A DNA stretch of 64,000 nucleotides from DATCJA01 sp963814955 (GTDB lineage Bacteria; Acidobacteriota; Vicinamibacteria; Vicinamibacterales; UBA2999), in NCBI GenBank assembly GCA_963814955.1, contig CAWFEX010000002.1:62001-126000 (forward strand), given 5' to 3'. Positions 43,894 to 51,919 of the stretch are shown one piece after another. The stretch's first letter is position 1, and every line of letters starts with the position of its first letter. The notes beneath the pieces were generated by a model that had not been told where the DNA came from, did not search any database, and worked only from the letters and a program-made list of their open reading frames with translations. The translations under genes and the position numbers were made by a program.

Positions 43894-45147
43894 CTAGACC
43901 GATGACAGTCGATGTCCGAGCTTGTCCTTCTTGGCCTTCAAATAGCGTCTGGTGAGGTCGGACGCCGGAATTTCCAGAGGAACCGCGTCGGAAATCGACA
44001 GACCGTAACCCTGCAGCCCGACGAACTTCCGTGGATTGTTCGTGAGAAGCCGCATGGTCTTCACGCCGAGGTCGCTGAGAATCTGAGCGCCGATGCCGTA
44101 ATCGCGCTGGTCCGCCTTGAACCCCAGCCGCTCGTTCGCCTCGACCGTATCCAGACCGCTGTCCTGCAGCTCGTACGCGCGGATCTTGTTCGCCAGCCCG
44201 ATGCCACGTCCTTCCTGATTGAGATACAGAAGGACTCCTCGCCCCTCCTCGGCGATCCGGGCGAGCGCGGTTTCGAGCTGCGCGCCACAGTCGCAGCGCG
44301 CAGAATGAAAGACGTCTCCCGTCAGGCATTTCGAGTGCACACGGACCAGAACATCATTGCCCTCGCCGATCTCGCCGCGGACGAGCGCAACGTGAGTCTC
44401 GTTGTCCAGCTGGTTCTCGTACGCGTAAATGCGGAACGCGCCGTGTCCGGTCGGCAATGCCGCCGTGGCCACGCGCTTGACCAATCGCTCGGTGCGCATG
44501 CGGTACTGGATCAGATCCGCAATCGTGATGATCAACAACCCATGCTTCCTGGCGAACTTCCCCAGCTCCGGCACACGAGCCATCGTGCCGTCCTCGTTCA
44601 TCACTTCGCAGATGACACCGGCCGGATACAGACCGGCGATGCGGGCCAGGTCCACGGCGGCTTCCGTCTGACCCGCGCGCACGAGGACGCCGCCGTCGCG
44701 CGCTCGCAGCGGAAACATATGACCGGGGCGCGCAAGATCGGACGGCTTCGTTTTCGGGTCGATCGCCGCGTGCACCGTGGCGGCGCGATCGGCGGCTGAA
44801 ATCCCGGTGCTGACGCGCTGTGTCCCCTCGATGCTGACGCAGAAGGCCGTGTTGAAGCGCGTCGTGTTCTGATTGACCATGAGCGGGATCTCCAGCTGAT
44901 CGAGCCGATCCCCCGTCATCGACATACAAATCAGGCCGCGGCCGAACCGGGCCATGAAGTTGATCGCCTCCGGAGTCACCTTCTCCGCGGCAATCGTCAG
45001 GTCGCCTTCGTTTTCGCGATCCTCGTCATCCACGACAATGACCATGCGGCCTTCGCGGATGACGTCGATGGCTTCCTCTATTGACGCGAACGGCGTTCGT
45101 CGCCGCGCACCCTTCGCAATCCGCATCTTCGGTTTGTCGGTACTCAT
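43894..45147 (-). CDS. ribBA: bifunctional 3,4-dihydroxy-2-butanone-4-phosphate synthase / GTP cyclohydrolase II
   Basis: A 417-residue fusion that makes both starting compounds of riboflavin. RibB half: FASIEEAIDVIREGRMVIVVDDEDRENEGDL, FMARFGRGLICMSM, RAATVHAAIDP, RPGHMFPLRAR, ICEVMNEDGTMAR. RibA half: VRVHSKCLTGDVFHSARCDCGAQL with the three zinc cysteines, YLNQEGRGIGL and the catalytic region DYGIGAQIL. It overlaps ribE (ATGA). GTP cyclohydrolase and butanone parts are both complete. The lumazine synthase gene ribH is not in the window. Confidence 0.95.
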   Translation of the reverse strand: MSTDKPKMRIAKGARRRTPFASIEEAIDVIREGRMVIVVDDEDRENEGDLTIAAEKVTPEAINFMARFGRGLICMSMTGDRLDQLEIPLMVNQNTTRFNTAFCVSIEGTQRVSTGISAADRAATVHAAIDPKTKPSDLARPGHMFPLRARDGGVLVRAGQTEAAVDLARIAGLYPAGVICEVMNEDGTMARVPELGKFARKHGLLIITIADLIQYRMRTERLVKRVATAALPTGHGAFRIYAYENQLDNETHVALVRGEIGEGNDVLVRVHSKCLTGDVFHSARCDCGAQLETALARIAEEGRGVLLYLNQEGRGIGLANKIRAYELQDSGLDTVEANERLGFKADQRDYGIGAQILSDLGVKTMRLLTNNPRKFVGLQGYGLSISDAVPLEIPASDLTRRYLKAKKDKLGHRLSSV

Positions 45148-45863
45148 TTCATTGTCCGCTCAGACGAGCCTGCGCTCCGCCTCACAGCGCCCTCGTCCTT
45201 CGACCCGTCGGCAGGCTCAGGGCCGCCCTGAGCTCCGCCGAAGGGCGACTGTCGTGAAGGCGCGCCGGTCGCTGTCAAGAATTGATCCACTGCTCGTGCA
45301 ACGTACTTACCGACCATGTCGCATTCGAGGTTGACGCGGTCACCGGCGCTGAGCGTGCTCAGATTCGTATGCGCCCACGTGAACGGCACAATCATCACGT
45401 CGAACGTCGCTTCGTGCAAGCCGGCGACGGTCAGACTGATGCCATCGACGGCAATCGAGCCTTTCGATACGAGAAACGGCGCCAGATCCCGGCCAAACGA
45501 AATCGTCAGCCAATGCGCGTCGCCTTCCTCACGGATCCGTTCGAGAATTCCCGTGCCGTCCACGTGCCCCTGAACCAGGTGCCCGCCGAATCTACCGTCG
45601 GCGCTCATCGGACGTTCCAGATTGACCCTCTGACCGGCTGATACCCCGGCCAGCGTCGTCACGCGGGTGGTTTCCGGTCCGACATCCGCATCCACATTAT
45701 CCGCCGTCGCGGCAATCACGGTCAGGCACACGCCGTTGACGGCGAGGCTGTCGCCGGCATGCAGCTCCGCGCCGAGCATTGTCTGGACGCGCAGTCTCCG
45801 GGAGGACGCCGTCTGCCGGACATCCACCACTTCCCCGACCGCCTCAATGAGGCCTGTGAACAT
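45144..45863 (-). CDS. ribE: riboflavin synthase, alpha subunit
   Basis: A 239-residue enzyme that dismutates lumazine to riboflavin and releases one diaminouracil. Two lumazine-binding barrels: MFTGLIEAVGEV, LHAGDSLAVNGVCLTV, GGHLVQGHVDGTG; then KGSIAVDGISLTVAG, FTWAHTNLSTLSAGDRVNLECD, VGKYVARAVDQFL. The normal end is near residue 200; the last 34 or so residues (from SPFGGAQGGPEPADG) are encoded by a palindromic repeat and are probably disordered. Start overlaps ribD's end by 20 bases. Confidence 0.92.
   Translation of the reverse strand: MFTGLIEAVGEVVDVRQTASSRRLRVQTMLGAELHAGDSLAVNGVCLTVIAATADNVDADVGPETTRVTTLAGVSAGQRVNLERPMSADGRFGGHLVQGHVDGTGILERIREEGDAHWLTISFGRDLAPFLVSKGSIAVDGISLTVAGLHEATFDVMIVPFTWAHTNLSTLSAGDRVNLECDMVGKYVARAVDQFLTATGAPSRQSPFGGAQGGPEPADGSKDEGAVRRSAGSSERTMK
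45196..45246. repeat. palindromic repeat forming the tail of ribE
   Basis: CCTTCGACC ... GGCTCAGGGC-CG-CCCTGAGC ... CCGAAGGGCG: a strong hairpin with outer CCTTCG/CGAAGG arms. Similar SPF-type coded tails recur in several phyla, so this is a dispersed repeat rather than part of the enzyme. Confidence 0.6.
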
Positions 45864-46929
45864 ATCCTTCGATCAATACATCCGGTCCGAGCGCCTGAAC
45901 ATTCTGCTCGAGAAGCGAGGTCACCGCTGACGCCGGGCCAGCCGCCATACACGGCCCGGCCGCGCCAAGGAACATCGGAGCGACATACAGCTGAAGGTAG
46001 TCGACGAGCCCCTCATTCCACGCTGCCTGGTGTAATCCGGCGCCCCCTTCCAGGAGCACGCTTTGGATGCCTCTCCGTGCGAGCGCGCGCATGGCGGCCC
46101 CCATCGACGGTTCCACCACTTCGAGAGTTGCGCCGGCGCGTTCCAGGGCGTCAGCCCGCTCGGCGTGTAACAGCTTCGCTTCGGGAGATGTGAGTATTAT
46201 CACCGGTCCGGCGGAGAGCGTCGAGAACAGGCGCGCCGATGGAGACGCCCGCAAGCGTCGATCGAAGATGACCCGAGTGAGCGGCCGCTCACGGTACACG
46301 TGTCTTGGCGTCATGAAGGGATCGTCCACGAGAAGGGTACCGGATCCGATCCCGATCGCATCGACTTGCGCTCGCTGGTAGTGCGCGTGTCTTGCAGAAG
46401 CGCTCGAGGTCAGCTGTGTTCGTGCACCCTCTGCAACAGCGAGTCGCCCGTCGAGGCTCGTCGCCGCCTTCAGGATGACGAAGGGACGGCCGTCGCGCAG
46501 AGTCGTGAGATACGGCTGATTCAAGCGCACGGCTTGATCGCGCTCGACGCCAGCGTCCACGGCGATCCCATGATTGCGAAGAATGGCCAGGCCGCGTCCG
46601 CTGACGGCCGGAAAGGGATCCTCCATCGCCGCCACTACCCTCTTGATGCCGGCCGCAATGATGCGTTCTGTACACGGGCCAGTGCGTCCGATGTGCGAAC
46701 AAGGCTCGAGCGTGCAATACAAGGTGGCGCCGCGGGCCCGCGCTCCTGCCTCCTCGAGCGCAAACACTTCGGCGTGCGGCTCACCTGCTCGCTCGTGCGC
46801 ACCATCGCCGACGACGATCCCCTCGTCGGTGACAATGCAGGCACCGACGATGGGGTTCGGCGATGTGCGGCCGAGCCCGCGACGCGCGTGCTCAAACGCC
46901 CGCCGCATCCACTTCGTGTCGTCTACCAC
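45844..46929 (-). CDS. ribD: bifunctional diaminohydroxyphosphoribosylaminopyrimidine deaminase / reductase
   Basis: A 361-residue two-domain enzyme of riboflavin synthesis. Deaminase half: DTKWMRRAFEHARRGLGRTSPNPIVGACIV, the zinc triad HAEV and EPCSHIGRTGPC. Reductase half: LKAATSLDGRLAVAEG, RAQVDAIGIGSGTLLVDDP, LLEGGAGLHQAAW. GTG 46929 overlaps a candidate ftsY TAG by 7 bases (GTGGTAG). As sequenced the frame also continues straight into ftsY, giving a single 668-residue chain; see ftsY. Conserved residues of both halves are present. Confidence 0.9.
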   Translation of the reverse strand: MVDDTKWMRRAFEHARRGLGRTSPNPIVGACIVTDEGIVVGDGAHERAGEPHAEVFALEEAGARARGATLYCTLEPCSHIGRTGPCTERIIAAGIKRVVAAMEDPFPAVSGRGLAILRNHGIAVDAGVERDQAVRLNQPYLTTLRDGRPFVILKAATSLDGRLAVAEGARTQLTSSASARHAHYQRAQVDAIGIGSGTLLVDDPFMTPRHVYRERPLTRVIFDRRLRASPSARLFSTLSAGPVIILTSPEAKLLHAERADALERAGATLEVVEPSMGAAMRALARRGIQSVLLEGGAGLHQAAWNEGLVDYLQLYVAPMFLGAAGPCMAAGPASAVTSLLEQNVQALGPDVLIEGYVHRPH

Positions 46930-47850
46930 TTTTCCTGAAAAAGGGCGTCTGACGTACTCCTGCGGCGAGAACGGAATAAGGTCGTCAATTCCTTCACCCA
47001 CGCCAACGTAGCGAATCGGCAGCTTCAAATCGTGGGCGATGGCGACGGCAATGCCTCCCTTGGCGGTGCCATCGAGCTTGGTGAGGACGATTCCGGTGAC
47101 GCCCGCGACATTGGTGAATTCGCGCGCCTGTGCAAGACCGTTCTGCCCGACGGTGGCGTCGAGGACGAGCAGCACTTCGTGCGGAGCGCCCTCGGCGGCG
47201 CGTGCGGCAACTCGACGAATCTTGTCCAGCTCGTTCATCAGGTTCGTCCGCGTGTGGAGGCGGCCGGCAGTGTCCACGAGAATGGGATCGCGTCCCCGGA
47301 CGCGGCCCGACTGAATCGCGTCGAAGACCACGGCCGCCGGATCCGAACCTTCCTTCGCACGAACGATGTCGACATCGGCGCGCTTCGCCCAGATCTCCAG
47401 CTGCTCCACTGCGGCCGCCCTGAACGTGTCTGCGGCGCACACGAGCGGCTGCTTTCCGGACGCTTTCAGAAAACTGGCCAGCTTGCCGACGGTCGTCGTC
47501 TTCCCGGTCCCGTTGACGCCGACGATCAGCGTGACGTGTGGAGTGGGTCCGTTCGGCGAGGGAGCCTTGTCCGCGGCATCGAAGATTGTTCGTATCTCTG
47601 TTTTGACGAGATCACGCAGGCTCTCGCCTCGGCGCGCCCGCTCGCGGACGGCGGTCACGATCTGCTCGGTGGCGGCGATGCCAACGTCGGCCGAGATGAG
47701 CAGCTCTTCCAGCGCCTCCACGGTGTCGACGTCGATCGCCCTGGTGCGATCGGGTTCGGTGTCGGCGCGCTCAACAATCTCGTCGAAACGGTCGACGATC
47801 TGCTGCTTTGTGCGGGTAAGCCCCTGAACGAGACGGTCGAAAAAGCCCAA
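46923..47850 (-). CDS. ftsY: signal recognition particle receptor FtsY, 3' end altered by a probable one-base insertion
   Basis: The SRP receptor GTPase: acidic N helices (FDRLVQGLTRTKQQIVDRFDEIVERA), G domain GVNGTGKTTTVGKLASFLK, CAADTFRAAAVEQLE, DTAGRLHTRTNLMNELDK, TKLDGTAKGG and GVGEGIDDLIPFSPQEYV. FtsY normally ends a few residues after this as YVDALF. Here GTC-A-GAC (extra base at 46950) turns that into YVRRPFSG and runs on into RibD. Deleting it gives EYVDALFQEKW and a stop at 46923, overlapping the ribD GTG as an ordinary coupled pair. A genuine FtsY-RibD fusion is possible but has no functional logic. Confidence 0.85.
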
Positions 47851-47873
47851 CTGCGAAAACTCCCAACTATCTA

Positions 47874-48872
47874 TTATCCGGTCTCTGCGCGCTGGGGTCG
47901 CAGCATCAGTTCGTAAAGCGCCGTCCGCGCATCCTTGCGCCCCGCCAGGAGCTCGGCGACCTGCGACGTGATTGGCAGCTCGACACCAGCTCGTGCACCC
48001 AGCGCCAGGGCGGCATCAGTCGTTCGCACACCCTCCGCCACCATCTTCATGCCGGAAAGGACGTCGCCGAGGGAACGCCCGCGGGCGAGTTCGATTCCGA
48101 CGTGCCGGTTTCGGCTCAACGAGCCCGTACACGTCAGCACGAGGTCACCGAGACCCGAAAGGCCAGCCAGCGTCTCCCGGTGTGCACCCTTTGCGCATGC
48201 CAGCCGTGTGATCTCGGCCAGCCCGCGGGTAATGATGCCCGCGAGCGCGTTGTGCCCGAGCGACAAGCCCTCGGTAACACCCGCCGCAATCGCGATCACA
48301 TTCTTCAGCGCGCCGCCAAACTCGACGCCGGCCACGTCCGACGTGCCGTAAAGCCTGAAGTACGGCGCACGGAAATCGGCCTGCACCTGATCGACGACGC
48401 CCGGATCGGTCGAAGCTACGGCAACGGCAGTGGGAAGCTGTCGGGCCACTTCGGCGGCAAAGCTGGGACCGGACAACACCGCCACTCCGACGGCGTTTCC
48501 CAACTCTTCCGCTATCACGTCCGACATACGAAGAAGCGTCTCCTGCTCGAGCCCTTTAGCGGTACTGACAACGGTTGCACCGGGACGGAGTGCGGCCGCG
48601 ATCTGACGGAGAACCTGACGCATCCCATGCGACGGGACCGCCGCCACGATGAGATCGACGCCGTGCACCGCCTGCTGCAGATCGTGCGTGATCCCGAGGC
48701 GTTCAGGAAAAGTGACGCCCGGAAGATAGACGGCGTTCGCGCGCCGGATTCGCATGTCCTCGGCCAACGCGCCATCGCGCGCCCACAGTCGGGCGTCGTG
48801 CCCGATGCCGGCCAGATGCACCGCCAGCGCGGTTCCCCAACCCCCGGCGCCCAGTATCGCAACCTGACGAAT
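47874..48872 (-). CDS. gpsA: NAD(P)-dependent glycerol-3-phosphate dehydrogenase
   Basis: A 332-residue enzyme that makes sn-glycerol-3-phosphate for phospholipid synthesis. The Rossmann loop VAILGAGGWGTALAVHLAG must be included, yet no ATG, GTG or TTG precedes it in frame after the plsY stop. The GGAGGA at 48881-48876 is followed 3 bases later by ATT-CGT-CAG-GTT-GCG, so ATT at 48872 is the only plausible start; a base error is possible. Other motifs: VVSTAKGLEQ, VLSGPSFAAEVA, EFGGALKNVIAIAAG, GLSGLGDLVLTCTG-S, SRNRHVG. It forms a lipid pair with plsY directly upstream. Confidence 0.88.
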   Translation of the reverse strand: MRQVAILGAGGWGTALAVHLAGIGHDARLWARDGALAEDMRIRRANAVYLPGVTFPERLGITHDLQQAVHGVDLIVAAVPSHGMRQVLRQIAAALRPGATVVSTAKGLEQETLLRMSDVIAEELGNAVGVAVLSGPSFAAEVARQLPTAVAVASTDPGVVDQVQADFRAPYFRLYGTSDVAGVEFGGALKNVIAIAAGVTEGLSLGHNALAGIITRGLAEITRLACAKGAHRETLAGLSGLGDLVLTCTGSLSRNRHVGIELARGRSLGDVLSGMKMVAEGVRTTDAALALGARAGVELPITSQVAELLAGRKDARTALYELMLRPQRAETG

Positions 48873-48880
48873 AAGTCCTC

Positions 48881-49468
48881 CTACACGCGCTGCCCAATGC
48901 GGTGCTCGGTGCCCGCCATCACACGCGCGAGATTCGCGCGATGGCGATGCACGATGATCAGCGCCGCCCCTGCCGCGCCCATTACGACTGGCGCGGGCAG
49001 GTTACCTGCCAGCGTGGCAATCGCTAACGCAACAGCACCGGAAAGCGAGCCAACAGAGATGTACCGCGTCACCCATACGACCACCACAAACACACCCGAA
49101 GCAATCAACACCGCACCGGGAGACAGCACCGCGAACGCACCGGCCGCGGTCGCGACACCCTTGCCTCCTCGAAATCCAAGCCACACGGGATAAACGTGAC
49201 CGACGATCGCCGCCAGTCCCGCCGCCACGTGCGCAGACTGTCCACTGGTCAGCCGCTCTGCGACGGCAACCGCCAGCGCGCCCTTCGCCATGTCGAGACA
49301 CATCGCGCCGACCGCGTACGCGGCACCCGCCGTCCGGAACACATTCGCCGCGCCTACGTTGCCGCTTCCCGACCGGCGCAGGTCAACTCCGCGACGACGC
49401 GCCAAAAGGAACGCGAACGGCACCGATCCGATGAGATATCCCAGCGCGGCGGCGATGGAGCTTTCCAT
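48881..49468 (-). CDS. plsY: acyl-phosphate glycerol-3-phosphate acyltransferase PlsY
   Basis: A 195-residue inner-membrane enzyme with seven helices that acylates glycerol-3-phosphate from acyl phosphate. Motifs: IGSVPFAFLLARRRGVDLRRSGSGNVGAANVFRTAG, CLDMAKGALAVAVAE, GHVYPVWLGFRGGKGVATAAG and the last loop VMGAAGAALIIVHRHRANLARVMAGTE. The ATG at 49468 gives the classic start; the frame is open upstream as far as 50056 but that part belongs to thpR. It supplies the product of gpsA to phospholipid synthesis. Confidence 0.94.
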   Translation of the reverse strand: MESSIAAALGYLIGSVPFAFLLARRRGVDLRRSGSGNVGAANVFRTAGAAYAVGAMCLDMAKGALAVAVAERLTSGQSAHVAAGLAAIVGHVYPVWLGFRGGKGVATAAGAFAVLSPGAVLIASGVFVVVVWVTRYISVGSLSGAVALAIATLAGNLPAPVVMGAAGAALIIVHRHRANLARVMAGTEHRIGQRV

Positions 49469-49476
49469 GTGAGGCC

Positions 49477-50056
49477 TTATGCCCGGCGAAGTTTCGTCGA
49501 CTGAAGCGGAACGTAGACCGACCCCTTTGGTGACAGGCGACTCTGAAACAGTGTAATCGCGCCGACCGCGGATGTTCCGAACGCGCGATCGTCGAGTCCC
49601 TCGAGGACCGGGCGCGCGCGCAGCCCTGCTGGTTCGCGTACACGCCCCAGTGTGACGTGAGGTCGATACGGGCGGTTCTCCGGGCCTATACCGCACTCGT
49701 CGAGTCGTGCGGTTACCTCGCGTTCGACTGCAGCGAATCGCTCCAGCCCCGCACCAATGCCCGCCCAGAACACGCGCGGCGCACCACGCTCTGCAAAGGC
49801 ACCGACGCCGCGGAACTCCGCCTCGAAGTGCTCGACACTCAGTGTCGGAGCCAGGGATGCGGTAATCCTCTCGACCTCGACCTCGCCTGCTTCCCCGATG
49901 AATCGGTACGGTTACATGAAGCCGCTCGGGAGGCACCCAACTGATTTTTGCGACAGGCGCCCGACTCGAAACGCGGCGGCGCAGCTCATCGAGACATTCC
50001 GCAATCTTCTGCACGACGCGGTGGTCGATCTCGATGCCGACGAACAACCGCATCAT
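49477..50056 (-). pseudogene. thpR: RNA 2',3'-cyclic phosphodiesterase ThpR, interrupted by a one-base frameshift
   Basis: ATG 50056 gives MMRLFVGIEIDHRVVQKIAECL and the first catalytic motif ERLHVTV. An extra G in CGGTAC at 49904-49909 then shifts the frame. The continuation in the next frame reads RFIGEAGEVEVERI, VGAFAERGAPRVFWAGIG and the second motif RPHVTLGRV, ending at 49477. Restored length is about 193 residues with both HxTx motifs intact. ThpR opens 2',3'-cyclic phosphates at RNA ends. Overlaps cinA by 4 bases. Consensus error is likely. Confidence 0.8.
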
Positions 50057-51318
50057 GCACGGGAAAGCAGCATTCGTCTGACCATGTCCAATGCTGCCTG
50101 CGACGCCTGGAATTTGACCTGCTCGCGATCGCCGACGAATCGGAACACGCGAGAGCGCATGAGCCCGGAAATCGAAGCCGCAATGGCAACCGTTCCTACT
50201 GGCTTCTGCGGCGTTCCCCCACCGGGACCTGCTATGCCGGTGACGCCCACGCCTATGTCGGTGCGTGCGTGGACGCGCATCCCTTCGGCCATGGCGATCG
50301 CGACCTCCTCGCTCACCGCGCCATGCTCCTCGATCAGCGTGGGAGCAACGCCGAGCAGTTCAGTCTTCGCCTCGTTGCTGTACAAGACGAACCCGCGATC
50401 GACGTAACGCGAGCTGCCAGGCACGTCCGTGAGCCGCGACATGATCAACCCGCCGGTGCATGATTCCGCCACGGCGATGCGCATGTTCCGTTCGACCAGC
50501 AGATCTCCGACTACATGTTCCATGGACCTGCCGTCCCGACTGAACACGTCGGCACCGAGCCGATCCGCGACCTGTGCCGACGCGGCATCCAACGCTGCCT
50601 CCGTCTCGGCGCGCGACGCAGAGCAGGCGGACAAGTGCAGCTCTATCTGCCCGAGCGACGCAAGGATCGTTGCCGATATCGGAATCGTTGCCCGCGCCCA
50701 CTCTGCGTACAAGGGCCGCACAGCTTCTTCCGTATGCGATTCGGTACGTCCACTGATTCGGAGAACGCGTCTGACCAGCGACAGGCCAGGAGCGCGATCT
50801 CCCAACGGTCCTGCCGCAAGATCGGTGAGCATCCGCTTCAGCTCCCGGGGAGGTCCAGGCAGAAGCAGGATGAGGCGATCGCCGTCGTCGAGCCAAAGCC
50901 CTGGAGCCGTACCGTTGGCGTTGTCGAGGACCCGCGCACCCTCCGGGACCATCGCCTGCCGACGGTTGATGTCCGGCATCTGAAGGCCTCTGGCCGCAAA
51001 GCGGGCCTGAATTTTGGCCGTGATCTGTTCGTTTTCGGCAAGCGGCCGACCGAGAACCTCCGCCACCACATCACGCGTCACATCGTCATCGGTCGGGCCC
51101 AGGCCACCACTGCAGACGATGAGATCGACCCGGCTGAGTGCCGAGCGCAGCGCCGCGCCGAGCTCTTCATGGTCGTCGCCGACGATGCTCTTGGTGGCTA
51201 CCTCGATGCCGAGCAGGTTGAGCTGTTCGGTAATGAACAAGGAGTTCGTGTCGATGCGCGACGGCGTCAGCAACTCGCTGCCTACGGCGAGAATCGCTGC
51301 CCGGCGAAGCGGTTTCAT
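50053..51318 (-). CDS. cinA: CinA-like protein (competence/damage-inducible; NMN deamidase and ADP-ribose hydrolase domains)
   Basis: A 421-residue protein. The N-terminal MoaB-like domain has AAILAVGSELLTPSRIDTNSLFITEQL, CSGGLGPTDDDVTRDVVA and LLLPGPPRELKRML. The C-terminal deamidase-type domain has RIAVAESCTGGLIMSRLTDVPGSS, GFVLYSNEAKTELLGV, VSEEVAIAMAEGMR and GVTGIAGPGGGTPQKPVGTV. Both halves are complete. The enzyme recycles pyridine nucleotides (NMN to NaMN). pgpA overlaps its start by 4 bases. Confidence 0.92.
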   Translation of the reverse strand: MKPLRRAAILAVGSELLTPSRIDTNSLFITEQLNLLGIEVATKSIVGDDHEELGAALRSALSRVDLIVCSGGLGPTDDDVTRDVVAEVLGRPLAENEQITAKIQARFAARGLQMPDINRRQAMVPEGARVLDNANGTAPGLWLDDGDRLILLLPGPPRELKRMLTDLAAGPLGDRAPGLSLVRRVLRISGRTESHTEEAVRPLYAEWARATIPISATILASLGQIELHLSACSASRAETEAALDAASAQVADRLGADVFSRDGRSMEHVVGDLLVERNMRIAVAESCTGGLIMSRLTDVPGSSRYVDRGFVLYSNEAKTELLGVAPTLIEEHGAVSEEVAIAMAEGMRVHARTDIGVGVTGIAGPGGGTPQKPVGTVAIAASISGLMRSRVFRFVGDREQVKFQASQAALDMVRRMLLSRA

Positions 51319-51779
51319 CGGAACAAGCCTGGAGCGGCTGCCACGAGAACCTGCATCGTGAGGTTCCCGTACAACGCAGCCATCGTGTCATCGGCCATCA
51401 CGCCCCAGCCTCCGGGGAGTCGTTCGAATCGCCTGGCGGGCCACGGCTTGAGAATATCGAGCGCACGAAATACCAAAAACCCGGCGGTCGCGCCGAGGGC
51501 CGTCGCCGGAACGAACACCATCGTAATCAGCATGCCCGCGGCTTCATCGACCACGATAATTCCGGGATCGACTCTGCCGGCATGACGTTCAGCGATTGTG
51601 CTGCTCCACACACCAAGCCCAAGGAGGACCACGATCACCGCGATCTCGAGCGGCGCCGAGCCCACGCTGCGGACCGCCCACAAGAGTACAAGCCCGACCG
51701 CAGATCCGAAGGTGCCGGGCGCCACGGGAACGTAACCGACGTAGCCGCATGTTGCAATGAACAACGCGAGCCGGTTCAT
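51315..51779 (-). CDS. pgpA: phosphatidylglycerophosphatase A
   Basis: A 154-residue membrane enzyme that removes the phosphate from phosphatidylglycerophosphate. Motifs: TCGYVGYVPVAPGTFGSAVGLVL, DPGIIVVDEAAGMLI, FRALDILKPWPARRFERLPGGWGVMADDTMAALYGNL, with the catalytic acids in the VDE and DD regions. Four helices. With gpsA and plsY it places three phospholipid genes within 4 kb, though cinA and thpR intervene. Confidence 0.9.
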   Translation of the reverse strand: MNRLALFIATCGYVGYVPVAPGTFGSAVGLVLLWAVRSVGSAPLEIAVIVVLLGLGVWSSTIAERHAGRVDPGIIVVDEAAGMLITMVFVPATALGATAGFLVFRALDILKPWPARRFERLPGGWGVMADDTMAALYGNLTMQVLVAAAPGLFR

Positions 51780-51793
51780 GAGGAACTAGTAGG

Positions 51794-51906
51794 AAATCCG
51801 TAAGTCAAAGGTCAAAGGTCAAAGGTCAAAGGGGAAGGGGCAAAGGGGAATGGTCACAGGTCCGAAAGTCACTTTTGACTTTTGACTTTTAACTTTTGAC
51901 TTACGG
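51794..51906. repeat. long inverted short-tandem array (GTCAAAG / CTTTTGAC units)
   Basis: Left arm: AAATCCGTAAGTCAAAGG then GTCAAAG repeated, running into GGGGAAGG. Right arm: AAAGTCACTTTTGACTTTTG, ACTTTTAACTTTTGACTTACGG. The outermost bases pair as CCGTAAGTCAAA with TTTTGACTTACGG. The centre is a G-rich spacer of about 15 bases. It lies between the RDD gene and pgpA, both on the minus strand. Confidence 0.75.
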
Positions 51907-51919
51907 GATCGTCGTCCGA

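Noticed and set aside
45844..47850. A genuine FtsY-RibD bifunctional protein
   Set aside because: FtsY needs only one base removed to end normally with an overlapping RibD start. I kept the two genes and recorded the fusion as a question.
48881..50056. A single 391-residue protein combining a phosphodiesterase start with PlsY
   Set aside because: The frame after ERLHVTV is Arg/Gly-rich noise until the PlsY start at 49468. The true ThpR continuation is in another frame and fits the family.
51794..51906. CRISPR array
   Set aside because: Units are 7-8 bases with no unique spacers, and there are no cas genes. The two arms are inverted relative to each other.
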